From: Lautropia mirabilis
GTDB taxonomy: Bacteria > Pseudomonadota > Gammaproteobacteria > Burkholderiales > Burkholderiaceae_E
NCBI RefSeq assembly: GCF_900637555.1
Contig: NZ_LR134378.1
Coordinates: forward strand, 2,800,001-2,864,000
DNA: 64,000 nucleotides
Reading direction: 5' to 3'
This document shows positions 47,201-54,682 of the stretch, one piece after another (position 1 is the first letter of the stretch; every line of letters starts with the position of its first letter). The translations under genes and the position numbers were made by a program. The notes beneath the pieces are model-generated. The model did no database searches. It worked only from the letters and a program-made list of their open reading frames with translations, and was not told the DNA's origin.

Positions 47201-48201
47201 GCCAGCCCGCCAGCGCACGCGCCGACCATCAGGCCATGGCCGCCGGCACCTACGTGCCGCCCACGCTCATCGAGATCAGGAGCATCAAGGACCTGGGCCG
47301 CGAGGTCTTCGGTCCCGTGCTGCACGTGCTGCGCTACAAGCGTGACGACCTCGAATCGCTGATCCGCGACATCAACGGCACCGGCTACGGCCTCACCTTC
47401 GGTGTGCACACCCGCATCGACGAGACCATCGACCGCGTGCTGCCGCAGATCCACGCCGGCAACCTGTACGTCAACCGCAACACCGTCGGTGCCGTGGTGG
47501 GCGTGCAGCCCTTCGGCGGCGAAGGCCTGTCGGGCACCGGTCCCAAGGCCGGCGGTCCGCTGTACCTGAAGCGCCTGCTGTCGAAGCGCCCGCCGACCGT
47601 GATTCCGCGCACGGCCGACAGCGCCGCCGCCCTGGCAGCACTGACCGAGTGGCTGCCCAAGGCCGGTCTGGTCGAGGCCGACACCGCCCTGGCCCGCCAG
47701 TACCTCAAGGCCCTGGAAGACGCCCAGATCGGCACCGAAGAGCAGACCATGCCCGGCCCCACCGGCGAGAGCAACACCTATCGCCAGGAAGGTCGTGGTC
47801 GCGTGCTGTGCGTGGCCAGCAGCCCGGCCGGTGCCGTGGCCCAGCTGGCCACCTGCCTGGCCACCGGCAACCAGGCGCTGTTCGTGGCCTCGGGCGCCGC
47901 GGCCGACGTGCTGAACGGCCTGCCCGCCTCGGTGCGCGCCAAGGTCAAGCAGATCACCGATGCCGAGATCGACAGCGCTGCCTTCGAGGGCGCGCTCTTC
48001 GAGGGTGAGGCCGAGCAGCTCAAGGCCCTGAACCAGCGCTTGGTCAAGCGCAGCGGCCCGATCGTCAACCTGCAAGGCCTGACGCCCGCGCAGCTCAAGA
48101 GCGGCCAGCACTACGGCAACGAGATCCTGCTGGCCGAACGGTCCATCAGCATCAACACCGCCGCAGCCGGCGGCAACGCCAGCCTGATGACGATGGCCTG
48201 A
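44239..48201 (+). CDS. putA: Trifunctional proline utilisation protein PutA
   Basis: Oxidises proline to glutamate by FAD-dependent proline dehydrogenase and NAD-dependent P5C dehydrogenase, and represses its own operon. 1320 residues, GTG start with GGAGA upstream. Residues 1-48 are the ribbon-helix-helix DNA-binding head (LDIKVDEALHNRLKNIADRN), as in E. coli PutA. The PRODH barrel covers about 195-510 (GISIKLSALHPRYSRAQ, VKGAYWDSEIKRAQ, YEFQCLHGMGEPLY). The P5CDH domain covers about 590-1110 (CISPWNFPLAIFTGQ, ETGGQNAMIVDSS, catalytic Cys in SAGQRCSALRV). The C-terminal 200 residues are the lid domain typical of long PutAs. A terminator follows. Confidence 0.97.
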   Translation: MSTPPLDIKVDEALHNRLKNIADRNNRSLQWLTRQALVSYLEAIERGQEPPDQLPSPRADAPELPEGVKGEPSAPFVAFAQQVSPQTPRRAAITAAWRRPEPECVTWLLAQAKDSPLTDPGFQARVHKLARRLSEGLRARPRAGGVEALIQEFALSSQEGVALMCLAEALLRIPDSQTRDALIRDKIGHGDWKAHVGQSPSIFVNAATWGLVITGRLVGTNSENKLASALTRVLKQGGEPLVRKSVDLGMRMMGEQFVTGETIEEALANARKYEAKGFRYSYDMLGEAATTEADAQAYMASYEMAIHAIGKASGGRGIYEGPGISIKLSALHPRYSRAQVDRVQAELLPRVRQLALLCRQYDIPLNIDAEETDRLEISLDLLESLCFDPALAGWNGIGFVVQAYQKRCPFVLDYIIDLARRSHHRIMVRLVKGAYWDSEIKRAQLDGMDGYPVYTRKVHTDLSYQVCARKLLEVPDAIYPMFATHNAQTLATIYELAGQNYYPGQYEFQCLHGMGEPLYEQVTKPVSEGGLGRPCRVYAPVGTYETLLAYLVRRLLENGANTSFVNRVSDPSLPIDQLITNPIEEAASISPVGAPHDRIPLPVDLYATEVFGKRTNSSGIDLANEQQLATLSAGLLASTKQAWLAQPGNRPAPATGKGAKLPEDAKPVLNPADHQDVVGHVVEATPADIEAALKTAEAAAKTWKDVSPADRAACLQRAAQLMEDRMAILMGLVIREAGKSLPNAIAEIREAVDFLRYYANQVTAEFQNDTHRPLGPVLCISPWNFPLAIFTGQVSAALAAGNPVIAKPAEQTPLIAAEAVRILHEAGVPADVLQLLPGDGVKVGAPLVADARIAAVMFTGSTEVARLIAATLAQRLDSEGHTIPLIAETGGQNAMIVDSSALTEQVVQDVLVSAFDSAGQRCSALRVLCVQEDSADRVLTMLEGATRELRQGNPGVLATDVGPVIDTEARDNIVKHIDTMRAKGHRVSQPASARADHQAMAAGTYVPPTLIEIRSIKDLGREVFGPVLHVLRYKRDDLESLIRDINGTGYGLTFGVHTRIDETIDRVLPQIHAGNLYVNRNTVGAVVGVQPFGGEGLSGTGPKAGGPLYLKRLLSKRPPTVIPRTADSAAALAALTEWLPKAGLVEADTALARQYLKALEDAQIGTEEQTMPGPTGESNTYRQEGRGRVLCVASSPAGAVAQLATCLATGNQALFVASGAAADVLNGLPASVRAKVKQITDAEIDSAAFEGALFEGEAEQLKALNQRLVKRSGPIVNLQGLTPAQLKSGQHYGNEILLAERSISINTAAAGGNASLMTMA

Positions 48202-48227
48202 TCGCCGTCATCGCCCTGAAGGCGGAA

Positions 48228-48253
48228 GGCCACGCCCCTGCGGGGGCGTGGCC
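48228..48253 (+). other. Perfect 11-bp hairpin after putA
   Basis: GGCCACGCCCC (48228-48238), loop TGCG, GGGGCGTGGCC (48243-48253), 26 bases after the putA stop. No T run. Probably a transcript-end stabiliser upstream of the true terminator at 48313. Confidence 0.65.
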
Positions 48254-48312
48254 GGAAACCCGATGGGCCCAGGCCGGACGGCCCGCCAGACCGCGGCGGG
48301 CACGGTCCCAAC

Positions 48313-48341
48313 AAAAAACCGGGCGCAAGGCCCGGTTTTTT
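48313..48341. terminator. Bidirectional intrinsic terminator between putA and NUDIX gene
   Basis: AAAAAACCGGGC, loop, GCCCGGTTTTTT: a symmetrical hairpin with A and T runs, able to end transcripts of both convergent genes. Confidence 0.9.
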
Positions 48342-48426
48342 CATGCTGGCTGAGTACCAGCCCCTGAGTACCAGCCCGTTTTCCGGGCCGGTCACGGCTT
48401 CAGTGTCATGTCTTCGCCGCCCTGCC

Positions 48427-49005
48427 TCAGCGCCGTTTCGGCGCCGGCGGCATGGCCTCCTCGAACTGGACAATGATCTGCTCGATGTCGGCCCGGTGTG
48501 CGTGCAGCAGATCGACCAGCGACTTCTTCCGGCGGGCCGGCTTGGCGGGCGCCTTCATCACCGCCGGCGCCGGGATGGATGCCAGCAGTTCCTTCAGCCC
48601 TTCCGGATACAGCGGGCAGTCGGCCCGGGTCTCCTCGGGCCGGTGCCAGATGGCCGAGAAGTCCGTGCCATCGCTTTCCTTGCCCCGGATCACCTCCCGG
48701 GTATAGAAGGACGGGTCCTCGAAGCGGGCATCAAAGACCAGCACGATCTCGTGGCGCGGCTCATTGCCGATCTTGAAACGGTTCTCCAGCGTGCCGATGA
48801 GGCGGACCTCGGCGATCTCCGCGCCCAGCTCCTCCTTCAGCTCCCGGGCCAGCGTCTGCGCGCCGGACTCGCCGAACTCGATGCCCCCCCCCAGCGGCCG
48901 CAGGTAGGCCCCGTTGCGGTGCGGATCGTGCCCCCGCGCCACCAGGATCTTGCCCTCATGCCGGAACACACAGATGGCCACTGGCCGGACGACTTGCGCT
49001 GTCAT
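48427..49005 (-). CDS. NUDIX hydrolase
   Basis: 192 residues. NUDIX box at 40-62, GGGIEFGESGAQTLARELKE followed by ELGAE, agrees with GX5EX7REUXEEXGU. N-terminal strands VRPVAICVFRHEGKILVARG match small NUDIX proteins acting on nucleoside diphosphate derivatives. The C-terminal 45 residues are Lys/Pro/Ala-rich followed by a helix (RKKSLVDLLHAHRADIEQII), beyond the NUDIX fold. Substrate cannot be told. Start ATG 49005 has GAAGGA upstream. Confidence 0.9.
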   Translation of the reverse strand: MTAQVVRPVAICVFRHEGKILVARGHDPHRNGAYLRPLGGGIEFGESGAQTLARELKEELGAEIAEVRLIGTLENRFKIGNEPRHEIVLVFDARFEDPSFYTREVIRGKESDGTDFSAIWHRPEETRADCPLYPEGLKELLASIPAPAVMKAPAKPARRKKSLVDLLHAHRADIEQIIVQFEEAMPPAPKRR

Positions 49006-49144
49006 GACGATTCCTTCAGTGATGATGATGGCCGCGGAACCGGCCGGGACTGTGGAGGATTATCCCTTATTTTTCAGATAAAGCTCGACACGATCAGTCG
49101 TCCAGGTAGGCACTCCGGTTCCGAAAAAAGCTTGCCGTACCGAA

Positions 49145-49435
49145 TCACCTGGGCCCCTCCATCACACCCTTCCGTGCGCCTGTGCGAGCCTCCCTGCGCG
49201 CTGACTTGAACTCATCCACCAGCTCTTCCGGGTCGATCCGGTGCATGCTCAACAGCGCATCGAGTGCACTGCTGGCCTGCTCAAGAGCAGCCATATCGAC
49301 TGTCTCCCCGGTCTGCGTCGGGATGAACACGCCCACCGTCTGGCCATGCCGGGTCACGGCCACAGGTGAGCCATCCTGAATGTACTCAGCCAGCCCCGCA
49401 CGAAACTCTCTGATCCCTGCCTTGACGATCTGCAT
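49145..49435 (-). CDS. Phd/YefM-type antitoxin, no adjacent toxin
   Basis: 96 residues. N-terminal Phd/YefM fold: MQIVKAGIREFRAGLAEYIQ, then SPVAVTRHGQTVGVFIP. The rest is helical and Arg-rich. Antitoxins of this family bind DNA as dimers and neutralise a toxin encoded downstream. Downstream of its stop only 139 bases remain before the NUDIX gene and I find no RelE or Doc-type or PIN toxin frame there, so it looks orphan. It is divergent from the vapBC pair starting at 49671. Confidence 0.8.
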   Translation of the reverse strand: MQIVKAGIREFRAGLAEYIQDGSPVAVTRHGQTVGVFIPTQTGETVDMAALEQASSALDALLSMHRIDPEELVDEFKSARREARTGARKGVMEGPR

Positions 49436-49523
49436 GGCCTGATTCCGTCATGTCGAAATGTGTATCTCAGTGTACACAACTGGCCGATATCCCACAATAT
49501 CAAGGGACAGAGAGTCCTCCTGC

Positions 49524-49598
49524 CCCCCTACCTCCTCGCCACCCCGGCGCCCTGAACGACATCCTCCACCGCCTGCAGCACCACCGGCAGCTCGGTGA
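49524..49598. repeat. 75-bp direct repeat, left copy (3' end of YdeN-like gene)
   Basis: 73 of 75 bases identical to 50339-50413, offset 815 bases. The right copy is the 3' end of the hydrolase gene, so this is a detached fragment of that gene's end, in the same orientation. The vapBC pair lies between the copies. Confidence 0.9.
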
Positions 49599-49613
49599 GA
49601 AGCCTGATAGAGC

Positions 49614-49638
49614 ATTGCAGGAATCATCAATCCTGATG
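49614..49638 (+). promoter_or_regulatory. Imperfect dyad before vapB, candidate autoregulatory operator
   Basis: TGCAGGAAT and AATCCTGATGCA form an interrupted inverted repeat about 40 bases before the vapB start. VapB antitoxins usually bind such dyads to repress their own operon. Confidence 0.35.
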
Positions 49639-49670
49639 CAAAATGACATCAAATCGAATGGAGCCTTCCG

Positions 49671-49934
49671 ATGCGCACTACGGTCACACTGGATGACGCA
49701 CTTTACGAACAAGCGCTCGCTGTTGCCGACCCCGACATGGACAAGGCCGACCTCTTCCGGGAGGCCGTCAAGACCTTCGTCCGTATCCAGTCAGCCAAGC
49801 GTCTGGCCGCCTTGGGAGGCAGCATGCCTGACATGCAGCTTCCGCCGCGGCGCTCCCATTCCGACGATCCTGCATCCATCCAGGCCCAGCCTGCCACTTC
49901 TCGAAACGAAGATGGTTTTCCGTCGCTGCCATGA
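49671..49934 (+). CDS. vapB: VapB-type antitoxin (ribbon-helix-helix)
   Basis: 87 residues preceded by GGAG. MRTTVTLDDALYEQALAVAD is the RHH start, and MDKADLFREAVKTFVRIQSAKRL completes the DNA-binding fold. The C-terminal 35 residues, Pro/Ser-rich and acidic, would wrap the toxin. The stop overlaps the vapC start (ATGA). A dyad upstream is a likely operator. The pair lies within a direct repeat. Confidence 0.9.
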   Translation: MRTTVTLDDALYEQALAVADPDMDKADLFREAVKTFVRIQSAKRLAALGGSMPDMQLPPRRSHSDDPASIQAQPATSRNEDGFPSLP

Positions 49935-50311
49935 CGACACGCGCCATCCTTGTAGACAGCAGCGTCTGGGTTGATCATTTCAGGCATGGCAATGAAGCAC
50001 TGACAACGCTGCTTCATCAGGACCGTGTGCTGGTACATCCCTTCGTCATTGGTGAAATCGCATGCGGCACCCCGCCTGATCGCACCCGGGTCCTCGCCTG
50101 GCTGGCCGAGCTGCGCAGCACCCAGATATGCAGTCTGAACGAACTGATGGCCTTCATCGAGCGCCATCGTCTCTACGGTCTGGGCTGCGGCCTCGTCGAT
50201 CTGATGCTGCTGGCCTCGACCCTGATGACGGAGAACGCTCTGCTCTGGACGCTCGACAGAAGGCTGAACAGCCTCGCAGAACGATTTGGCATCGCCCACA
50301 CTGTCCGCTGA
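49931..50311 (+). CDS. vapC: VapC-type PIN-domain ribonuclease toxin
   Basis: 126 residues. The PIN-domain acidic quartet is present at Asp9 (ILVDSSVWVD), Glu42 (IGEIACG), Asp90 (GLVDLMLL) and Asp109 (WTLDRRL), so the nuclease should be active. VapC toxins cleave tRNA or rRNA when the antitoxin is lost. It starts by ATGA overlap with vapB. Downstream, the right copy of the direct repeat starts after 27 bases. Confidence 0.93.
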   Translation: MTTRAILVDSSVWVDHFRHGNEALTTLLHQDRVLVHPFVIGEIACGTPPDRTRVLAWLAELRSTQICSLNELMAFIERHRLYGLGCGLVDLMLLASTLMTENALLWTLDRRLNSLAERFGIAHTVR

Positions 50312-50338
50312 GTCTCGCAACGCACGGCCCGTCCTTTG

Positions 50339-50413
50339 CCCCCTACCTCGCCGCCACCCCGGCGCCCTGAACGACATCCTCCACCGCCTGCAGCACCACC
50401 GGCAGCTCGGTGA
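50339..50413. repeat. 75-bp direct repeat, right copy (inside the YdeN-like gene end)
   Basis: Covers the last 23 codons and stop of the hydrolase gene (minus strand) plus four bases beyond. Partner of 49524-49598. Confidence 0.9.
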
Positions 50414-50951
50414 AACCCTCGCGGTCCAGGAAGTGGCCGGCGTCCGGCACCCGGTGCACCGTGCCGCCCAGGCGCTGTGCCAGCTGCTCGCTCACGGCCG
50501 GCGGCACTGCATAGTCGTTGGTGCTGACGACGTGATGCAGGACCGGCGACATGGCGTGAATCGTGGCCGTATCGATCTTCGCCCGATCGGCGTAGGCATC
50601 CACGTCAAAGCCATCCAGCGTGGACAATCCCGGGATCCGCCCCGCAAAGCCCGACACCAGCACGATGCCGCCCAGCCTCTTCGCGCCGGACTGACTGGCG
50701 AAATGCAGTGCGCTGATGGTGCCCAGGCTGTGTGCCACCAGAACGGTGTGTTCACCCGGCTGCCCGATGGCCTCGCGCATCGTGGCCTGCCAGCGGTCGA
50801 AGTCCGGGTAGCTGCTGTCCGGCATCCGCAGGCGGGTGACCTGAATCCCCCGTTCCCGCAACTGCGCTTCCAGCCAGGGGAACCAGTGCTCCTCGGGCGA
50901 AGCGTCGAAACCGTGGATGATGAAGACTCGCCAGGGATTCCGTTGCGTCAT
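50343..50951 (-). CDS. YdeN/RBBP9-type alpha/beta hydrolase
   Basis: 202 residues. Serine-hydrolase elbow LVAHSLGTISAL, acid STNDYAVP and His in DAGHFLDREGF; start RVFIIHGFDASPEEHWFPWL is characteristic of the RBBP9/YdeN family. Cytoplasmic, no signal. In vivo role unknown; relatives are described as serine hydrolases. The 3' end is duplicated upstream of vapBC. Start ATG 50951 has GAGGAATC upstream. Confidence 0.9.
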   Translation of the reverse strand: MTQRNPWRVFIIHGFDASPEEHWFPWLEAQLRERGIQVTRLRMPDSSYPDFDRWQATMREAIGQPGEHTVLVAHSLGTISALHFASQSGAKRLGGIVLVSGFAGRIPGLSTLDGFDVDAYADRAKIDTATIHAMSPVLHHVVSTNDYAVPPAVSEQLAQRLGGTVHRVPDAGHFLDREGFTELPVVLQAVEDVVQGAGVAAR

Positions 50952-51165
50952 GATGATTCCTCCTCGTTGACCAATCAGGATACCCCGTCCCCAAGGGACT
51001 CCCGAACCTCAGGCCCCCCACTGGACAGGGCTTCCCCGGCCCACTGAAATCGGCGGGCCCGCTTCACCCCCCACCGATGGCGTTATCATCGCCCCTACTC
51101 TTCCCTGCGCAAGTCCCCCGGGACCACCGCATCCCCTCTCCCCCCCTCTCCTCGACTCCCGTTTC

Positions 51166-53001
51166 ATGGCAGCAGAAAGTTCCTCGTTCGACCTCATCCA
51201 GGTCGTCTCCCTGCTGGGCGCCGCCGTCGTGGCCGTGCCCCTCTTCAAGCGACTGGGCCTGGGCTCGGTACTCGGCTATCTGGCCGCCGGCCTGGCCATC
51301 GGCCCCTACGGCCTGGCCCTGGTCACCGATTCGCACGCCATCATCCACATTGCCGAATTCGGGGTGGTGATGTTCCTGTTCGTCATCGGACTGGAGATGA
51401 AGCCCTCGCACCTGTGGGGCCTGCGTCGGCAGATCTTCGGCCTGGGCAGCCTGCAGGTGATTCTCTGCTCGATCCTGCTGACCTTCGTCGGCGTGCTCTT
51501 CGGCTTTTCGTGGGCGGTGTCCTTTGTCAGTGCCACCGGCTTCGTGCTCACCTCCACCGCCATCGTCATGCAGGTGCTGGGCGAGCGGCAGGAACTGGCC
51601 TCGCCGCGTGGCCAGCGCATCGTTTCCATCCTGCTGTTCGAGGACCTGCTGATCGTCCCGCTGCTGGCCATCGTCGCGTTCCTCGCGCCTGCCACACCCG
51701 AGAGTGCCGCGCATGCCACACCGCTGTGGCAGACCATCGGCACTGCCCTGCTCAGTCTGGCCGCCCTGGTGGCCGCGGGCCTCTGGGTGCTCAACCCCCT
51801 GTTCCGCGTGCTGGCCGCCAGCCGTGCCCGGGAGGTCATGACCGCTGCCGCGCTGCTGGTGGTGCTGGGTGCCGGCCTGCTGATGGAAATGGGGGGCCTC
51901 TCGATAGCCATGGGCGCCTTCGTGGCCGGCGTGCTGCTGTCCGAATCGAGCTTCCGGCACCAGCTGGAAGCCGACATCGAGCCGTTCCGCGGGCTGCTGC
52001 TGGGTCTCTTCTTCCTGGGCGTCGGCATGGCGCTGGACCTGAAGGTGGTGGCCGAGAACTGGGGCATCATCGTCTCGGGCGTCATCGCGCTGATGGTGAC
52101 CAAGGCCCTCTGCGTCTATGGGGTGGCCCGCTTTGCCGGCAGCAACCACACGGATGCCATGGACCGCGCACTGCTGATGGCCCAGGGAGGTGAGTTCGCC
52201 TTCGTGCTGTACTCGGCAGCAGCCAGTGCCGGCGTGATCGATGCGCGGGTCAACGCCAACATGACGGCCATCGTGGTGCTGTCGATGGCCATCACCCCGC
52301 TCGTGCTGGTACTCTACCAGCGCTTCGGTAACCCCGCCCCGGCCGGCGAGGCCCGCGAGGCCGACACCTTCGACGAACAGCATCCGATCCTGGTGGTGGG
52401 CATGGGACGCTTCGGCCAGATCGTCAACAGCATGCTGCAGATGAGCAGCCACAGCACCACCGTCATCGACCTGGATCCGACCACCGTGGCCGGGCTCAAC
52501 CGCTACGGCATCAAGACCCACTTCGGCGACGCTTCCCGCCCTGAACTGCTGCTGACGGCCGGCATCGAGAACGCCCGCCTGCTGGTGATCGCCATCGACA
52601 ACCGGGAACAGGCACTGTCCATCGCCCACTTCGCCCGCGAGGTGAACCCCAACATCGACATCGTGGCCCGTGCCTACGATCGACTGCACACCTTCGACCT
52701 GTACCAAGCCGGTGCCAACGAGATCGTGCGCGAGACCTTCGACGCCGCCATCCGTGCCGGCAAGCGTGCCCTGGAAAGGCTGGGCATGAGCCGCGACGAC
52801 GCCGAGAAGGTCGGCAAGATCTTCTACCGCCACGATCGCCACGGCATGATCGAGCAGGCCCGCGTCTACGACCCCACGCTCGGCCCCTTCAATAACAAGC
52901 AGATGGCCGAGCTGGTCGTGGCGCAGCGCGAAAGCACCCGCGAGGCCGTCCAGGCCGCCCTGCGGGGCGAAGAAGAGGAATGGCCGCATGGCGACGACTG
53001 A
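51166..53001 (+). CDS. Kef-type monovalent cation:proton antiporter (CPA2) with RCK domain
   Basis: 611 residues. The first 390 form a Na+/H+ exchanger-type membrane domain of about 12 helices (GSVLGYLAAGLAIGPYGLAL, EFGVVMFLFVIGLEMKP, ATGFVLTSTAIVMQVLGER, SILLFEDLLIVPLLA). A Rossmann nucleotide-binding domain follows, PILVVGMGRFGQIVN with the GxGxxG motif and VIDLDP. The family includes KefB and KefC, potassium efflux systems gated by glutathione adducts; a separate KefF/KefG-type accessory gene is not adjacent. The C-terminal 40 residues are acidic. The YafY regulator starts 12 bases after its stop. Confidence 0.9.
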   Translation: MAAESSSFDLIQVVSLLGAAVVAVPLFKRLGLGSVLGYLAAGLAIGPYGLALVTDSHAIIHIAEFGVVMFLFVIGLEMKPSHLWGLRRQIFGLGSLQVILCSILLTFVGVLFGFSWAVSFVSATGFVLTSTAIVMQVLGERQELASPRGQRIVSILLFEDLLIVPLLAIVAFLAPATPESAAHATPLWQTIGTALLSLAALVAAGLWVLNPLFRVLAASRAREVMTAAALLVVLGAGLLMEMGGLSIAMGAFVAGVLLSESSFRHQLEADIEPFRGLLLGLFFLGVGMALDLKVVAENWGIIVSGVIALMVTKALCVYGVARFAGSNHTDAMDRALLMAQGGEFAFVLYSAAASAGVIDARVNANMTAIVVLSMAITPLVLVLYQRFGNPAPAGEAREADTFDEQHPILVVGMGRFGQIVNSMLQMSSHSTTVIDLDPTTVAGLNRYGIKTHFGDASRPELLLTAGIENARLLVIAIDNREQALSIAHFAREVNPNIDIVARAYDRLHTFDLYQAGANEIVRETFDAAIRAGKRALERLGMSRDDAEKVGKIFYRHDRHGMIEQARVYDPTLGPFNNKQMAELVVAQRESTREAVQAALRGEEEEWPHGDD

Positions 53002-53013
53002 GCCGGTTGCCCC

Positions 53014-53721
53014 ATGACCCGCGCCGAACGCCTGCTGGAGCTGATGCAGCGGCTGCGCCGTAGCCGGCAGCCGCTGCAGGCCCACACACTGGCCGAGCAG
53101 CTGGACATCAGCGTCCGCACCCTCTACCGCGATATCGAGACCCTGCGCCACCAGGGCGCCGACATCGAGGGCGAGGCCGGCGTGGGCTATGTGCTGAAAA
53201 AGGGCGGTCCCACCCTGCCGCCCCTCATGTTCCGAGAAAGCGAGATCGAGGCCCTGGTGCTGGGGCTGCGCTGGGTGGGCCGCCATGCCGACCCGGCCCT
53301 GGCCGACGATGCCCGCTCGGCGCTCTCCAAGATCGGCGCCATCCTGCCACCCCGGCTGGCTCCCATCTTCGACGAGCACGCGCTCTACCCCGCCGGCCGC
53401 CGGCAGAACACCGAAAGTGACGAGAACAGCGTGCTGCCCACCGTGCGCGCCGCCCTGCGCGAGAACCAGCGCCTGCGTCTGGACTACACCGACGGCGAGG
53501 GCCACACCAGCCAGCGCATCGTCTGGCCCCTGGCACTGGGCTACTTCGACGAGACCCCGGTCCTGGCCGCCTGGTGCGAGCTGCGCCAGGACTTCCGCCA
53601 CTTTCGCACCGACCGCATGCAGCGGGCGCAGCCCGTCGGCCCCTGCCCGCTACCCCGCCTGCGCATGCTGGCCGAATGGCAGCGCCACACCGGCGTCGAT
53701 CTGAGCCGGTACGACCCGTGA
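53014..53721 (+). CDS. YafY-type HTH/WYL transcriptional regulator
   Basis: 235 residues. N-terminal helix-turn-helix of the HTH_11 type (ERLLELMQRLRRSRQPLQAH, LAEQLDISVRTLYRDIETLR), then a WYL-type ligand or DNA-strand-sensing domain (ENQRLRLDYTDGEGHTSQRI, ALGYFDETPVLAAWCELRQ). The group is known as repressors or activators of adjacent genes. Its place 12 bases after the antiporter suggests the same transcript; the target may be the antiporter itself or the GST gene behind it. Confidence 0.9.
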   Translation: MTRAERLLELMQRLRRSRQPLQAHTLAEQLDISVRTLYRDIETLRHQGADIEGEAGVGYVLKKGGPTLPPLMFRESEIEALVLGLRWVGRHADPALADDARSALSKIGAILPPRLAPIFDEHALYPAGRRQNTESDENSVLPTVRAALRENQRLRLDYTDGEGHTSQRIVWPLALGYFDETPVLAAWCELRQDFRHFRTDRMQRAQPVGPCPLPRLRMLAEWQRHTGVDLSRYDP

Positions 53722-53928
53722 TCGTGCAAGGGCATTCCCCGGACCGGATCCCGCAGCCGAACGACGCGCTCACGCCACCCGCAGATGCTTCACCAGCACC
53801 TGAAAAAATCGTGAGTCCGTCTGACCGTCCGGTCACCTGCCGCCTCCTGACGAAAACTGACAGCAGCCCGGCGTATAGTGGCTTCACGTCAGGGAAGCGC
53901 TTGGCCTTCCCCACCCCAGGAGCCCACG

Positions 53929-54594
53929 ATGAGCCACTTCACCCTCTACACCAACCCCCGTTCCCGCGGCCGCATGGTGCGCTGGATGCTGGAAGAATGC
54001 GAAGCCACCTATGAGGTGGTGCCGGTACCCTATGGCGAGCCGATGAAGTCGGCCGCTTACCTCGCCGTGAACCCGATGGGCAAGGTGCCCGCGCTGAAGG
54101 TGGACGACACCGTGCTGACCGAGGCACTGGGCATCTGCACCTGGCTGGCCGAGCAGTTCCCGGAAAAGAACCTGATCCCTCCCGCAGGCCATGTGGAACG
54201 GGGCGAGTTCTACCGCTGGATGTGCTTTGCGCTGCATCTGGAATACGCCGCCATGGACCGCCGCTTCCAGCACCCGGACAATGATCCGGAACGCCGCTTT
54301 TCCGTCGGCTATGGCGACTTCGACACGGCCTTCAACACCCTGCGGGAACACCTGAAGACGCGCGAGTATCTGGTGGGTGACCACACCACGGTGCTGGACC
54401 TCTACTACGCGGGCCTGCTGATGCAGTTCATGCAGCCGCGGGGCACCGATACCGACAATCCGCGCAACCGTCCGGTGCTGTCCATCGACGATCCGGTCCT
54501 GGGCCCCTACGCCAAGCGTCAGATATCGCGCCCGGCCTTTGCCCGCGCCGCGGCGCTGGACAATGAGCTGGCCGCCCGGATGGCGTCGGCCTGA
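53929..54594 (+). CDS. Glutathione S-transferase family protein
   Basis: 221 residues from ATG 53929 (AGGAGCCC upstream). Thioredoxin-fold N-terminal domain: FTLYTNPRSRGRMVRWMLEE, then NPMGKVPALKVDDTVLTEAL (cis-Pro and gamma-glutamyl binding TEAL). C-terminal helical domain ends QISRPAFARAAALDNELAAR. Cytoplasmic; probable GSH conjugation or reduction role, substrate unknown. Kef antiporters elsewhere respond to glutathione conjugates, so the neighbourhood is functionally sensible. The 207-base upstream gap carries its own promoter space. Confidence 0.9.
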   Translation: MSHFTLYTNPRSRGRMVRWMLEECEATYEVVPVPYGEPMKSAAYLAVNPMGKVPALKVDDTVLTEALGICTWLAEQFPEKNLIPPAGHVERGEFYRWMCFALHLEYAAMDRRFQHPDNDPERRFSVGYGDFDTAFNTLREHLKTREYLVGDHTTVLDLYYAGLLMQFMQPRGTDTDNPRNRPVLSIDDPVLGPYAKRQISRPAFARAAALDNELAARMASA

Positions 54595-54682
54595 TGAAAT
54601 ATCCGTGCCGCCCACGGCCAGGAGCGGAAACATCATGGGTCAGGCCTTCCGGAAAAGGCCCGGACGGGTGCACAGGACGGGC

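Noticed and set aside
44038-48111. Very long open frame (about 1357 codons) on the minus strand over putA
   Set aside because: It is the antisense of putA; high GC at third positions removes stop codons from the complementary frame. Composition is Gly/His/Ala/Val-rich without domain motifs.
51064-53601. 845-codon minus-strand frame over the Kef antiporter and YafY genes
   Set aside because: Antisense of two well-supported genes; His/Gln-rich shadow composition.
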